64,000 bases of DNA, from positions 2,758,984-2,822,983 of the forward strand of contig NZ_KZ454941.1 in assembly GCF_002797375.1 (NCBI RefSeq), written 5' to 3'. Positions 31,635 through 40,631 of the stretch are shown piece after piece. The DNA is from Bacillus sp. FJAT-42315 (GTDB taxonomy: Bacteria; Bacillota; Bacilli; Bacillales; Domibacillaceae). Below the pieces are notes generated by a model. It saw only the letters and a list, made by a program, of their open reading frames with translations. It did no database searches and had not been told where the DNA came from. The translations under genes were made by a program, and so were the position numbers. The first letter of the stretch is position 1; each line of letters starts with the position of its first letter.

Positions 31635-33488
31635 TTAATCAAATTCTAGTTCGCGTTTTAGTTCGTCTACGTATTCTTTGGAGCCGGTGACGATGAGGCG
31701 ATCATTTAAGTGTAATTCTGTATCCCCGTGAGGAACGATCGATTCGTTACCACGGAAGATTCGAACGAAGATGACATCCCCTGTAAATGGGAATTTTCTA
31801 AGTGAAATTCCCTCATAGTCAGCATTATGCAACTCGATTTCGTATAGAGATGTTTCTTTGTTCGTTAAGATGCTAATAATACTTGGCGATTCAATAAGCG
31901 CTCTTAGCAACGCTTTTGAAGAAAGGAAATAAGAGAACGTTTCGATGCCTTCTTGAATCATCCGCTTCTCTTGTTCTTCTCTTTCCACATGAGCGATGAC
32001 TCGTTCGACGCCTCTTTCTTTCGCTTCAATAGCTAGATGCGCATTATGTGCTTCATCCCCTGTTGTGATCACGAGAATATCAGCATCAAACACACCATTT
32101 TCAGCCAATAAGCCTACTGATAATTCATCTAGTTCGATAATATCAAAAACAGACTTGCTTAAATGTCCCTCTTGGATTTCTGGTTTTTTGCGGTAAACAA
32201 CCGTATCGTATAAAGAAGACTTCAACTCTTTAGAGATCGGCATAGTATACTGATTCGCTCCAACGAAAGCCACTTTAATTTGCTTTTCTTCCCTCATATA
32301 TGGCGGGAATAGCTTTTTAAAGACGACTGGCGTAATTAAGCAAGTGATAACTGCAACTAAGATCAACGTTCCACTCATTTGTGCCGTGATTACACCAAGA
32401 CCCTCGGCAATTTTAGCTGCCGCAATCACTAGTGACAATGTTGATGTTAATAGGAAAGACGATGCTATAATGGTTTTCATATCGTACCATTTTTTCAAAT
32501 ATAACATTGGCAATACTTTGGAAATAAATAAAGCCAATATTAATAATGGAATGAGCAATAACGTCTTTTTATCACTTAAAAGAGACCATAACTCAAGTTC
32601 TACCCCGACCATCACAAAGAAAATTGGAATTAAAAAGCCATATCCAAATGAGTCAAGTTGACGTACTAGCTCGTTTTTCGGTGCTAACAATGAAACAAGC
32701 ACTCCGGCTAAAAAGGCACCAAGAATATTTTCAGCACCTACATATTCAGATAGAGCCACAAGCACAAGCATTAATGTAAAGACGGCGCGAGTACCAATTT
32801 GCACGGTACCAGTCGATAACACTTCGAAAAAAGGATTATTTTTAAACTTTTTAGCGATAAAGTAAAGAAGGACACCCACTCCAAAGAGAACAAGGAGTAG
32901 CCACATATTGCCACCTTCCGTACCATTAACCGACACATAAACAGCTAGCAAAATCATTGTCACTAGATCGGCAATAACAGCCACAAGTAAAATAATTTGC
33001 CCGATAACCGTCTTCATTAAATGAGCTTCTTTTAGCGTTGGAACAACCACACCTAGTGAAATTGTCGAAATAATTAACGTCATCAAAAATGCATCTTCTA
33101 TTAAACCTAACAAAACAAACAAATAGGATAGCCCGTACGACAAAACGAGTATTCCAATGAACACCATAGTCGCTGCTACAAAGGCATTCGGCTCCTCATT
33201 TGTTTTCAAGTGCTTCTTCTTTCGCTTTTTATTTGAGGAAAATGCAGAAAAATCAATCTCAAGTCCACTTAAAAACATAAGAAAAAGAAATCCAAGTGTT
33301 GATAGAATCTCCAACCAAGCATCGGGTTCAACTATATCAAAGCCACTTTTTCCTAAAATAAGACCTACGATGATTTCTGCAATGACGACCGGAATGAAAT
33401 TTAACTTCAATCGGTGTAATAATATCGGTGTGAAAAAAGCAGCCACAACAACGATTAGTAATGAAAATAACGAAGCATGTTCTTCCAT
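31635..33488 (-). CDS. yjbQ: CPA2-family monovalent cation/H+ antiporter with RCK domains (YjbQ)
   Basis: A 617-residue membrane protein. Residues about 1-390 hold twelve or so hydrophobic helices of the Na+/H+ exchanger (Kef-type) fold. Residues about 400-530 are a TrkA-N/RCK-like nucleotide-binding domain (IKVAFVGANQYTMPISKEL; DILVITTGDEAHNA), and the last 85 residues are TrkA-C. This is the domain order of YjbQ/KhtU-like K+ or cation exporters gated by ligand. It stands between fabI and prpE, where B. subtilis has thiamine genes in addition. GGAAGGAG precedes the ATG. Confidence 0.92.
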   Translation of the reverse strand: MEEHASLFSLLIVVVAAFFTPILLHRLKLNFIPVVIAEIIVGLILGKSGFDIVEPDAWLEILSTLGFLFLMFLSGLEIDFSAFSSNKKRKKKHLKTNEEPNAFVAATMVFIGILVLSYGLSYLFVLLGLIEDAFLMTLIISTISLGVVVPTLKEAHLMKTVIGQIILLVAVIADLVTMILLAVYVSVNGTEGGNMWLLLVLFGVGVLLYFIAKKFKNNPFFEVLSTGTVQIGTRAVFTLMLVLVALSEYVGAENILGAFLAGVLVSLLAPKNELVRQLDSFGYGFLIPIFFVMVGVELELWSLLSDKKTLLLIPLLILALFISKVLPMLYLKKWYDMKTIIASSFLLTSTLSLVIAAAKIAEGLGVITAQMSGTLILVAVITCLITPVVFKKLFPPYMREEKQIKVAFVGANQYTMPISKELKSSLYDTVVYRKKPEIQEGHLSKSVFDIIELDELSVGLLAENGVFDADILVITTGDEAHNAHLAIEAKERGVERVIAHVEREEQEKRMIQEGIETFSYFLSSKALLRALIESPSIISILTNKETSLYEIELHNADYEGISLRKFPFTGDVIFVRIFRGNESIVPHGDTELHLNDRLIVTGSKEYVDELKRELEFD

Positions 33489-33627
33489 AAATTCTCTCCT
33501 TCCCCACTCATTAATTAAGCTGTACTCACTATACTATCAAAATCATTTGAAGTTGTCTTTTAAAAAAGATTAATCTTATATTAAGTTTTAACTAGGAAAA
33601 ACTAATGATTAAAGGAGTGTCATACTT

Positions 33628-34365
33628 ATGAATATCGATATTATCGGAGACATCCACGGGTGCTTTCAAGAATTTAAACAGTTAACGATTAAGCTTGGTT
33701 ATTCATGGGATAGCGAACTCCCTCTCCATCCCAAAGGACGAGTCCTTGGATTTGTCGGCGATTTAGCTGATCGCGGTCCCGCCTCTCTTCAAGTGGTCGA
33801 AGTGGTGCATGACTTATGGGAAAAACAATTGGCTTATTATGCCCCTGGCAACCATTGTAATAAATTGTATCGGTGGTTTTGCGGAAACAACGTTCAAGTC
33901 ACACATGGACTAGAAACGACCGTAGCCGAGCTAGAACAGCTAGACAATCGAGACTTTAAGCGTGTGAAGAAGAAATTTATGAACCTTTATGAACAATCGC
34001 CACTTTATCAAATTTTAGATGAAGGTCAATTAATTATCGCTCATGCTGGCATCCGCGAGCAAGATATCGGCAAATTCACTTCCAAAGTAAAAACATTTGT
34101 CCTATATGGTGATATCACAGGAGAAAAACATCCCGATGGCTCTCCCGTACGCCGGGACTGGGCTAAGCAATATAAAGGGCAGCCTTGGATTATTTACGGT
34201 CATACACCAACAAAAGAAGTGCGACTTATCCACCATACCGCTAACATCGATACAGGCGCCGTCTTTGGTGGAAAGCTCTCCGCCTTCCGTTATCCTGAAA
34301 AAGAGATCGTCTCTGTCCCATCATCTATGCCTTTCGTTCCAGAAAAATTTCGAAGCTTTGAGTAA
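33628..34365 (+). CDS. prpE: bis(5'-nucleosyl)-tetraphosphatase PrpE
   Basis: A 245-residue metallophosphoesterase. The metal-binding motifs GDIHGC (residues 7-12), [18 protein letters not shown] and GHTP are all present. B. subtilis PrpE (YjbP) cleaves Ap4A and has been reported to dephosphorylate proteins and influence spore germination. AAAGGAG precedes the ATG. It is convergent with the pseudouridine synthase gene. Confidence 0.94.
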   Translation: MNIDIIGDIHGCFQEFKQLTIKLGYSWDSELPLHPKGRVLGFVGDLADRGPASLQVVEVVHDLWEKQLAYYAPGNHCNKLYRWFCGNNVQVTHGLETTVAELEQLDNRDFKRVKKKFMNLYEQSPLYQILDEGQLIIAHAGIREQDIGKFTSKVKTFVLYGDITGEKHPDGSPVRRDWAKQYKGQPWIIYGHTPTKEVRLIHHTANIDTGAVFGGKLSAFRYPEKEIVSVPSSMPFVPEKFRSFE

Positions 34366-34372
34366 AAAACAA

Positions 34373-34399
34373 GCCCGCCTCATTCAATTGGCGGGCTTT
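34373..34399 (+). terminator. terminator after prpE
   Basis: GCCCGCC and GGCGGGC form a perfect stem, followed by TTTA. Confidence 0.85.
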
Positions 34400-34404
34400 A
34401 CTAT

Positions 34405-34456
34405 GAGTTTCTTCGACCTTCGCGATACTTTCTTCGACTTTCCAGCTACTTCTTTA
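34405..34456. repeat. degenerate unit of dispersed repeat family B
   Basis: TTTCTTCGACCTTCGCGAT... then TTTCTTCGACTTTCCAGCT... resembles the 41-bp units at 17409-17531 at roughly 70% by eye. The right edge reaches the stop codon of the minus-strand rluA-like gene. Confidence 0.6.
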
Positions 34457-35344
34457 CCCTAGTAGCCTCTGCAAATCAGTAGCGAGCGGCAAGTGGAACC
34501 GTAGCTCGTCTTCAGTGACAGGATGAAGAAAAGCTAAGTCACTACAATGAAGAGCTTGACGATCAATTTTCTCCATAGGCCCCCCATACAGGTCGTCACC
34601 TAACAATGGATGCCCAATATAAGAAAGATGTACCCGTATTTGATGAGTGCGACCAGTCTCTAGCTTTAATCGAACTTGAGCAAAGGTTTCATATTGGGCT
34701 AATACTTCGTATCGAGTGCAGGCATATTGACCATCCGCTCTTACTTCTCTCTCAATAATGCTCGTCTCTTTTCGACCAATAGGTTGTTCAATCACACCAA
34801 CTGTATGAGCAAGCAAACCAGAAGCAAGAGCCACATACGATCGAGAAATAAGCCGTTTTTTTTGCATATCTGATAATAAATGATGGATATGTCGATGTTT
34901 CGCTACTAACACAAGACCTGACGTATCACGATCAAGCCGTGTAACAATATGCACAGTGGCCTCGATTCCCTGTTGTTCATAATAGCCGATTAAAGCATTG
35001 GCCAAACTTCCTGTTGGATGCTCCCTAGACGGAATCGTATTCATGCCAGCGGGCTTTGCTACCACTAGCACATAATCATCTTCAAAAACGATCGACAGCG
35101 GCAATCTTTCTCCTTTTATCCCGTCACTCGGTATTTCCCGAGGAAAAACCAGTTCAATTCGGTCTCCTACTTCTATGCAATAACGGACATTTTCCTCTTG
35201 ACCATTCACTAAAATTTGGCCGCCGTTATATTTAATATCGGTCAATGCTCGCTTAGAGATTTTTTTACTAGCTAAAAATTCTCGCAACAGTTTCCCGCAA
35301 TCACTTGCTTCAACGGTCCAAATCAAACGAAATCTCTTATCCAT
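34454..35344 (-). CDS. yjbO: RluA-family RNA pseudouridine synthase (YjbO)
   Basis: A 296-residue enzyme: an N-terminal S4-like segment (residues about 15-70) and the RluA catalytic domain with RLDRDTSG at 136-143, in which Asp138 is the nucleophile. GRTHQIRVHLSYIGHPLLGD is the second signature. It isomerises uridine in rRNA or tRNA; the target site is unknown. It is coupled to nadK (TAATG overlap), the conserved Bacillus order. Confidence 0.94.
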   Translation of the reverse strand: MDKRFRLIWTVEASDCGKLLREFLASKKISKRALTDIKYNGGQILVNGQEENVRYCIEVGDRIELVFPREIPSDGIKGERLPLSIVFEDDYVLVVAKPAGMNTIPSREHPTGSLANALIGYYEQQGIEATVHIVTRLDRDTSGLVLVAKHRHIHHLLSDMQKKRLISRSYVALASGLLAHTVGVIEQPIGRKETSIIEREVRADGQYACTRYEVLAQYETFAQVRLKLETGRTHQIRVHLSYIGHPLLGDDLYGGPMEKIDRQALHCSDLAFLHPVTEDELRFHLPLATDLQRLLG

Positions 35345-36138
35345 TAGCTACTAACAAACGAATCATGAACTCGCTTCCAAAAAGGGAATGGACGGAAACG
35401 AGCAAAGCGAATTTTTTCATTAGCTACCCGATATTGAATAGATTTGACATCTTTATGAAGCAACGTTAAATGATCAATCGTCACAAGGAAATCTGGTCTA
35501 TTCACAGGTCTTAGCATGCAAGTATGGTGAGCGGGCAAAATGAGTGGGGAGCCTACTGTACGAAACACTCGGTTATTAATAGAAGCCATCTCTGCCAATT
35601 GCAGAGCACGAATTGACGGATGTAGAATCGCTCCACCAAGTGCTTTGTTATACGCGGTGCTTCCTGAAGGAGTTGATACGCATAGACCGTCACCTCGGAA
35701 CCGTTCAAAATGATCGCCACGAATTTCCACATCCATTACTAATGTGCCTTCCACACTTTTCACCGTGGATTCATTTAAGGCAAGGTATCGCGTTTCTTTA
35801 CCGCCATGCTGATATCGAATAATCGTTTCTAACAACGGATATTCAATAATTTGATAAGGCGTGCGAGCAATGGCAATGACGAGCTTTTCAATTTCGTCAG
35901 GCACCCAGTCCGCATAAAAGCCTAAATGACCGGTATGAACACCGACAAATGCCGTTTTATCAAGCCTAGAACTATAGCGATGAAAGGCATATAAGAGCGT
36001 CCCATCCCCACCAACAGAAATAACGATATCTGGCTGTTTTTCATCATACGTTAACTTAAAATCAAGCAAATAAGTGCGAATTTTATGCATTAAGGCATTG
36101 GATTTTGCATCGCCTTTAGACGTAATTGCAAATTTCAT
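35344..36138 (-). CDS. nadF: NAD kinase
   Basis: A 264-residue cytoplasmic kinase making NADP from NAD and ATP or polyphosphate. The GGDGT motif is at residues 43-47 and the NE motif at 122-123, with [21 protein letters not shown] in the substrate site. The ATG at 36136-36138 matches the family N-terminus; GGGTGG lies just upstream. It is in an operon with the alarmone synthetase and yjbO, as in B. subtilis nadF (yjbN). Confidence 0.95.
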   Translation of the reverse strand: MKFAITSKGDAKSNALMHKIRTYLLDFKLTYDEKQPDIVISVGGDGTLLYAFHRYSSRLDKTAFVGVHTGHLGFYADWVPDEIEKLVIAIARTPYQIIEYPLLETIIRYQHGGKETRYLALNESTVKSVEGTLVMDVEIRGDHFERFRGDGLCVSTPSGSTAYNKALGGAILHPSIRALQLAEMASINNRVFRTVGSPLILPAHHTCMLRPVNRPDFLVTIDHLTLLHKDVKSIQYRVANEKIRFARFRPFPFWKRVHDSFVSS

Positions 36139-36158
36139 GTCAGCCACCCTTTTTCCGT

Positions 36159-36803
36159 TTATTCTTTCTTCCTGTGCTCATTCGTTTGCTCTTTTTTCTT
36201 TGTAAAAAAAGCTTGAGCTTCCTTTATTTCTTCGCGAATTAAAGACATTTCCTCATCGAGCCTGAAAGCTGCCTCAGCCGCTCGCTGCAGCCTCATTTGA
36301 ATTTCTTCTGGAAACTGCCCATCATATTTATAATTTAAAGAATGTTCAATCGTTGCCCAAAAGTTCATCGCTAACGTGCGAATTTGAATTTCAGCTAAAA
36401 TTTTCTTTTCGCCATTAATCGTTTGAACTGGATATTCAATCACTAAATGATAAGATCGGTAACCGCTCGGCTTTTTATAAGAGATATAATCTTTCTCCTC
36501 TACGATCGTAAAGTCTTTACGCATTCGCAGCTTCTGCACCACTTTTTTAATATCATCGACAAACTGGCACATCATCCGTACGCCTGCAATATCTTGAATT
36601 TCTGTTTCCAAGCGCTCGAATGGAATGCCCTTTTCATATGCTTTTTCAAGAATACTGGCAATCGGCTTGACGCGGCCAGTCACAAATTCGATTGGCGAAT
36701 GCTCATCCTCAAGCTCAAATTGAGTCCGCATCCCCCTAAGCTTCACTTTCAACTCTTCTACCGCTTGTTTATAAGGTGATAAAAACTCATCCCAACGTAT
36801 CAT
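36159..36803 (-). CDS. relQ: small alarmone synthetase (RelQ/SasB type)
   Basis: A 214-residue single-domain (p)ppGpp synthetase lacking the hydrolase and regulatory domains of long RSH proteins. The RelA_SpoT core contains [35 protein letters not shown] and [18 protein letters not shown]. It makes alarmones under envelope or other stress. The charged C-terminal tail matches YjbM/SasB. It leads the nadF-yjbO operon. Confidence 0.94.
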   Translation of the reverse strand: MIRWDEFLSPYKQAVEELKVKLRGMRTQFELEDEHSPIEFVTGRVKPIASILEKAYEKGIPFERLETEIQDIAGVRMMCQFVDDIKKVVQKLRMRKDFTIVEEKDYISYKKPSGYRSYHLVIEYPVQTINGEKKILAEIQIRTLAMNFWATIEHSLNYKYDGQFPEEIQMRLQRAAEAAFRLDEEMSLIREEIKEAQAFFTKKKEQTNEHRKKE

Positions 36804-36833
36804 CTATCTTCCCTCTCAAACATAGTTGCATCG

Positions 36834-37208
36834 TTATTGATGCAAAAAGATCTTCTCTACAGCTTCAACCATCTCTTCTCCGTAGTTGCTATTGCCTTCA
36901 ATATTATTGATTAAATAAGAAAGTTCTTCGCTCCAGTTGCTTAGCTGAAGACGAGCATCCGCTCCAATAGCAAACAGGCTAGCTTCTTTTTTCATCGCCG
37001 TCTGCAACTCCGTCCAAACACTTTCATGTATGTATAAATAAATGAATTCATCATTTTCTTCTGCTAAATAAACAAATGCTTTTTGGTCTGAATCAACAAT
37101 CATTTGTCCGCTTGCTTTCACTGTAGACAATGAAACTGGATGCTCCGAAAGTAAACCTAGCTCTTCCTCATTCCATATAGCATTTGTAAAATGAATCGTC
37201 TTTCTCAT
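36834..37208 (-). CDS. yjbL: YjbL-like conserved protein
   Basis: A 124-residue acidic cytoplasmic protein between the alarmone synthetase and yjbK, the position of B. subtilis yjbL. No catalytic motif is visible; it is mixed alpha/beta with a helical C-terminus. It may be transcribed with relQ (30-base gap). The identification rests on position and size more than motif, so function is unknown. Confidence 0.75.
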   Translation of the reverse strand: MRKTIHFTNAIWNEEELGLLSEHPVSLSTVKASGQMIVDSDQKAFVYLAEENDEFIYLYIHESVWTELQTAMKKEASLFAIGADARLQLSNWSEELSYLINNIEGNSNYGEEMVEAVEKIFLHQ

Positions 37209-37364
37209 CCTAATTCCCCCTTTAATTCTTGCTGTTGTTTCGTTTTGTACATTTTATCGAAAAAACCCATTATATATTTTAACACATCTTTTCCTTTCAA
37301 ATATAGATACATGACCTTTAGAATAAGAAGTACAGAATAAACTATAGGAAAAGAGGAAGCAAGT

Positions 37365-37955
37365 ATGAGTCAACAATTGGAGATTGAGTTTAAAAACTTA
37401 CTAACAAAAGAGGAGTTCCTTCAGTTCCTTCAAGTCTTTCAAGTACAAGAAGAAGATTTCGCTTTACAACATAACCACTACTTAGACACAAAATCTTTTC
37501 ATCTAGAAGAACAAGCCTGCGCCCTTCGCGTTCGAGAAAAAGAAGGCACGTTTGAACTTACTCTTAAACAGCCAGCGGAAATTGGACTCCTAGAAACAAA
37601 TCAATTATTGCTGAAGGAAGAAGCAGAAGCGCTATTGATGAAAGGAGAATTTCCAGAAGGAATCGTGAAAGAAGTCCTTCAACCACTTTTACTAGATTTC
37701 GATTCTTTCCATCACTTCGGCACGTTATCAACGAAAAGAGCAGAAATACCTTATGAAGTAGGAATTCTTACTTTTGACAATAGTTTCTATTTAGGAAAAG
37801 AGGATTATGAATTAGAATATGAAGTAACAGAAGAGCAAAAAGGGAAAGAAATATTCGACCATTTACTAAAAAAATTTCAAATTCCTAGGCGAATGACCGA
37901 TAATAAAGTTAGAAGATTCTTCTTAGAAAAATTACGCCAATTAAATGAAAAATGA
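37365..37955 (+). CDS. yjbK: CYTH-domain protein YjbK
   Basis: A 196-residue CYTH (triphosphate tunnel) protein with the diagnostic E-x-E-x-K at residues 6-10, further charged strands (LRVREKEGTFELTLKQP) and the ending RRMTDNKVRRFF. Such enzymes hydrolyse triphosphate substrates, such as inorganic triphosphate or ThTP; the true substrate of YjbK is unclear. It starts a plus-strand run with the transglycosylase gene 13 bases downstream. Confidence 0.92.
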   Translation: MSQQLEIEFKNLLTKEEFLQFLQVFQVQEEDFALQHNHYLDTKSFHLEEQACALRVREKEGTFELTLKQPAEIGLLETNQLLLKEEAEALLMKGEFPEGIVKEVLQPLLLDFDSFHHFGTLSTKRAEIPYEVGILTFDNSFYLGKEDYELEYEVTEEQKGKEIFDHLLKKFQIPRRMTDNKVRRFFLEKLRQLNEK

Positions 37956-37967
37956 TCGGAGAGAACG

Positions 37968-38597
37968 ATGAGTAACGATTTTTTTAAAACAATTATTCAA
38001 ACAGGTATGTTGCAAGGTATGTCAGCGCTCCCTACTAGCCCTCTTACATCAACGAATCCGTCACAAATATTCGGCGCAGTGCTACAGCAAGCATTGATGC
38101 AAGGGCTGAAGCTTGAGAATGGGGCTCCTTTGTCACCTCCAGCTACGGGAATGTCGTTACCAGAGTTGTTGCCTACAAAGCCTGGTGCCGATGTAATTAA
38201 TCCCGGTGGGAAACCGATAAAAACTAATTTTGATGACATTATTGCAAGAGCAGCGGAAAAATATAATATTCCAAAAAAGCTGATCCAAGCAGTCATTAAG
38301 CAAGAATCCAATTTCAATCCAAATATCGTCAGCCACGCCGGAGCAAAAGGCTTGATGCAATTAATGCCATCTACTGCTCGCTTCCTCGGTGTAACTAATC
38401 CATTTGATCCTGAGCAAAATGTCTTTGGTGGCGCGAAATATTTGCGGCAAATGTTAGATAAGTTTGATGGAAACATTAAACTTGCCCTAGCTGCATACAA
38501 TGCTGGACCTGGTAATGTGAAAAAATATGGAGGAATTCCGCCGTTTAAAGAAACACAAAACTACGTCCAAAAAGTAACGAATACCTACTATTCATAA
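37968..38597 (+). CDS. cwlQ: lytic transglycosylase CwlQ (YjbJ)
   Basis: A 209-residue protein with a Pro/Ser-rich N-terminal 90 residues and a C-terminal SLT (goose-lysozyme-like) domain. Glu113 in KQESNFNP is the catalytic acid, followed by GLMQLMP and ALAAYNAGPG. It cleaves peptidoglycan glycan strands. No classic signal peptide is seen, as for B. subtilis CwlQ. A strong nested hairpin ends the transcript. Confidence 0.93.
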   Translation: MSNDFFKTIIQTGMLQGMSALPTSPLTSTNPSQIFGAVLQQALMQGLKLENGAPLSPPATGMSLPELLPTKPGADVINPGGKPIKTNFDDIIARAAEKYNIPKKLIQAVIKQESNFNPNIVSHAGAKGLMQLMPSTARFLGVTNPFDPEQNVFGGAKYLRQMLDKFDGNIKLALAAYNAGPGNVKKYGGIPPFKETQNYVQKVTNTYYS

Positions 38598-38686
38598 GTG
38601 CTAAGCTTCCCTGTTTGCCTTCGCATAGGATTCTCTATCATGATGAATCCTATGCGAGAACACCAAAGGTCGCTCAGCACTTTTTA
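38596..38686 (+). terminator. nested hairpin terminator after cwlQ
   Basis: An inner stem CGCATAGGATT/AATCCTATGCG (38622-38656) is enclosed by an outer stem AAGTGCT-A-AGC/GCT-C-AGCACTT (38596-38606 and 38672-38682), followed by TTTTTA. Confidence 0.8.
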
Positions 38687-38709
38687 TAGATTTTGTTGAA
38701 AGACTATTT

Positions 38710-38738
38710 TTGAGCAGGCACTTTGTTTGTGTTATACC
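38710..38738 (+). promoter_or_regulatory. candidate sigma-A promoter of the yjbI-spxH operon
   Basis: TTGAGC (38710-38715), 17 bases, TATACC (38733-38738), about 55 bases before the globin ATG. Confidence 0.5.
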
Positions 38739-38791
38739 ATCCCCCTTGTTAAAATGAATTTACTACTACAAGGAAAAAAGGAGTTATTGGT

Positions 38792-39190
38792 ATGGCCGAA
38801 AAATCAATAGCACCATACGAATTTATCGGAGAAGAGAAACTTTCGGAGCTTGTCGATTTATTTTATTCAAAAGTAAGCAAGCATCCTGACTTATTTCCAA
38901 TTTTCCCTAATGACCTAACTGAAACTGCTCGTAAGCAAAAACAGTTTTTAACTCAATATTTAGGCGGACCACCTTTATACACAGATGAGCATGGTCATCC
39001 CATGCTTCGCGCTCGTCACATGCCTTTTCCAATCACTCCTAAACGTGCCAACGCATGGCTTCAATGCATGTCAGAGGCAATGGATGAAACGGGAATAGAC
39101 GGAGAGTTTCGCGAATTCTTTTATCATCGGCTCGAATTAACCGCTCATCATATGACAAATCAGCCCGAAGAACCAGGTGAAGAAGATTGA
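38792..39190 (+). CDS. yjbI: truncated (group II) hemoglobin YjbI
   Basis: A 132-residue 2-over-2 globin. The proximal His lies in LRARHMPFPIT, and DLFPIFPNDLTETARKQKQFLTQYLGGPPLYT is the usual trHbO segment. It binds haem and O2/NO. It overlaps the start of spxH, which is conserved in Bacillus and has been linked to protection of the adaptor pathway. AAAAGGAG precedes the ATG. Confidence 0.94.
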   Translation: MAEKSIAPYEFIGEEKLSELVDLFYSKVSKHPDLFPIFPNDLTETARKQKQFLTQYLGGPPLYTDEHGHPMLRARHMPFPITPKRANAWLQCMSEAMDETGIDGEFREFFYHRLELTAHHMTNQPEEPGEED

Positions 39191-40044
39191 AGCCATCTGT
39201 ATTACTTAACCGAATTTGTTCAACTCAACAAAAACCATTGGAAATTTATATGTTTGTTGATCCCCTATGCCCAGAATGTTGGGCTTTAGAGCCGATTATT
39301 CGAAAGCTACAAATGGAGTATGGTCATTATTTCAGTTTAAAAAAAGTGCTCACGGGCAGACTGTCGACCTTGAACCTGCAAAAACATAAATGCAATAGCT
39401 TAGCGAAGCAATGGCAAACGACTGCTACTAAAACAGGAATGTCTTGTGACGGGAGTCTTTGGATCGATAACCCGATTGCCTCCCCTTTCATTGCTTCAAT
39501 CGCTATTAAAGCCGCTGAGTTGCAAGGACGACAATATGGAAGCCGTTTTCTACGAAAATTACAGGAAATGCTTTTTTTGGAAAATGAGAATATTTCTGAC
39601 CTTACCATATTAACAGATTGCGCTAATCAATCAGGGCTTGATAAAGCAGAGTTTTTAAATGATATTCATTCCTCCAGTGCAGCTAAAGCTTTTCAATGCG
39701 ATATGAAGATCTCAGCAGAAATGGACGTAGAGGAAGTACCGACCCTCGTTTTCTTTAATGAAAATATCGAGGAAGAAGGCATTAAAATTTCTGGTCTTTA
39801 CTCTTATGAGATTTATGTGCAAATTCTGCAGGAGATGCTTGAGGAACTCCCAGAGCCGCTAGCTCCTCCTTCTTTAGAAGAGTTTTTACAATACTTTCGC
39901 CTAGTCGCTACGAAAGAAATTAGTGAAGTATATAATCTATCGATCAAAGAAGTAGAAATGACCATGAAAAAACTCCAATTGCAGCGAAAAGTCCGAAAAA
40001 TCACCGCAAAGTACGGATCTTTTTGGGAATATATAGAGGGATAA
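39187..40044 (+). CDS. spxH: ClpXP adaptor SpxH (YjbH), DsbA-like
   Basis: A 285-residue thioredoxin/DsbA-fold adaptor that presents Spx to ClpXP. It starts at a TTG overlapping the globin stop, with AGGTGAAG as ribosome site, giving an N-terminus about 20 residues before MFVDPLCPEC. The CxxC is Cys28-Cys31. The C-terminal 60 residues form the Spx-binding tail. Spx itself is in this window (46226-46621). Confidence 0.94.
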   Translation: MKPSVLLNRICSTQQKPLEIYMFVDPLCPECWALEPIIRKLQMEYGHYFSLKKVLTGRLSTLNLQKHKCNSLAKQWQTTATKTGMSCDGSLWIDNPIASPFIASIAIKAAELQGRQYGSRFLRKLQEMLFLENENISDLTILTDCANQSGLDKAEFLNDIHSSSAAKAFQCDMKISAEMDVEEVPTLVFFNENIEEEGIKISGLYSYEIYVQILQEMLEELPEPLAPPSLEEFLQYFRLVATKEISEVYNLSIKEVEMTMKKLQLQRKVRKITAKYGSFWEYIEG

Positions 40045-40054
40045 CAAAAAATCA

Positions 40055-40155
40055 AGCCGCTTGAGATCGTAAGCTTAACTTATGATCTCAAGCGGCTATT
40101 TCTTTAGAGCCGAATACATAAGAAAAGACCTTGTATCAGCTACAAGGTCTTTTCT
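40055..40155 (+). terminator. two tandem hairpins after spxH
   Basis: AGCCGCTTGAGATC/GATCTCAAGCGGCT (40055-40097) is followed by AGAAAAGACCTTGTA/TACAAGGTCTTTTCT (40121-40155). Both stems are perfect, and the second has A/T flanks on both strands. The remaining gap to 40358 is AT-rich and contains a loose CAAACA/TGTTTG inverted repeat but no gene. Confidence 0.9.
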
Positions 40156-40358
40156 AACGAACAAAGGGGATGGGAGAAATTTTTCACGGTCAAACAAAGG
40201 GGTATATGTTTGTTTGTGATCAACTTCACGTTTTATATATTATCACCTTACATAGTAATTGACAACACTTTGTATAACCTTTCACATATTTGTCATAACA
40301 ATGGAATAGTAAGCGTAAACTAACATAAACTGGCACAATTTTTCAAGGGGGAGGAAGC

Positions 40359-40529
40359 ATGAAATGGCTAGCCTTTTGGCTCTACGTCAGCTTGATCGTG
40401 ATCGCTTTTCTATTTAATTTATTAGGTTTAATGAGATTATATCCTTTATATGTAACGGCACCGCTACTTTTCATCGTCCTGTTTGTTCCTATCTATTTTT
40501 TGAACAGAAAAAACAAAAAAAGTCTCTAA
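40359..40529 (+). CDS. small two-helix membrane protein (YizD-like by position and size)
   Basis: A 56-residue protein opening MKWLAFWLYVSLIVIAFLFN. Two hydrophobic helices (about residues 4-24 and 31-49) end in a basic RKNKKSL tail. A GGGGGAGG site lies just before the ATG. It occupies the position of B. subtilis yizD, which is the same length, between yjbH and pepF. The stop codon lies inside the left copy of the insertion-sequence target duplication, so the insertion left the protein intact. Function unknown. Confidence 0.8.
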   Translation: MKWLAFWLYVSLIVIAFLFNLLGLMRLYPLYVTAPLLFIVLFVPIYFLNRKNKKSL

Positions 40530-40541
40530 ATAGTAGAGACT
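40521..40541. repeat. left 21-bp target duplication (hairpin copy)
   Basis: AGTCTCT-AAATAGT-AGAGACT is a 7-bp stem-loop identical to 42101-42121. It retains the A-run on its left side, so it should terminate minus-strand transcripts only. Confidence 0.92.
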
Positions 40542-40544
40542 TCA

Positions 40545-40591
40545 GACTGTAGACAAACTCGATTTTATGGAGTTTGCCTACAGTCTTTTTT
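40545..40591 (+). terminator. subterminal hairpin-terminator inside the IS left end
   Basis: GACTGTAGACAAACTC and GAGTTTGCCTACAGTC pair with one mismatch and are followed by six T. The arm overlaps the terminal inverted repeat. It should block outside transcripts from reading into the transposase gene. Confidence 0.85.
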
Positions 40592-40631
40592 AATATAAAA
40601 TGGAAGTAATATAAATTTTGAGGTGAGGACC

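Noticed and set aside
40160-40358. Hidden gene or riboswitch before the yizD-like gene
   Set aside because: No frame with a ribosome site and no recognisable conserved RNA motif; only a loose CAAACA/TGTTTG inverted repeat.
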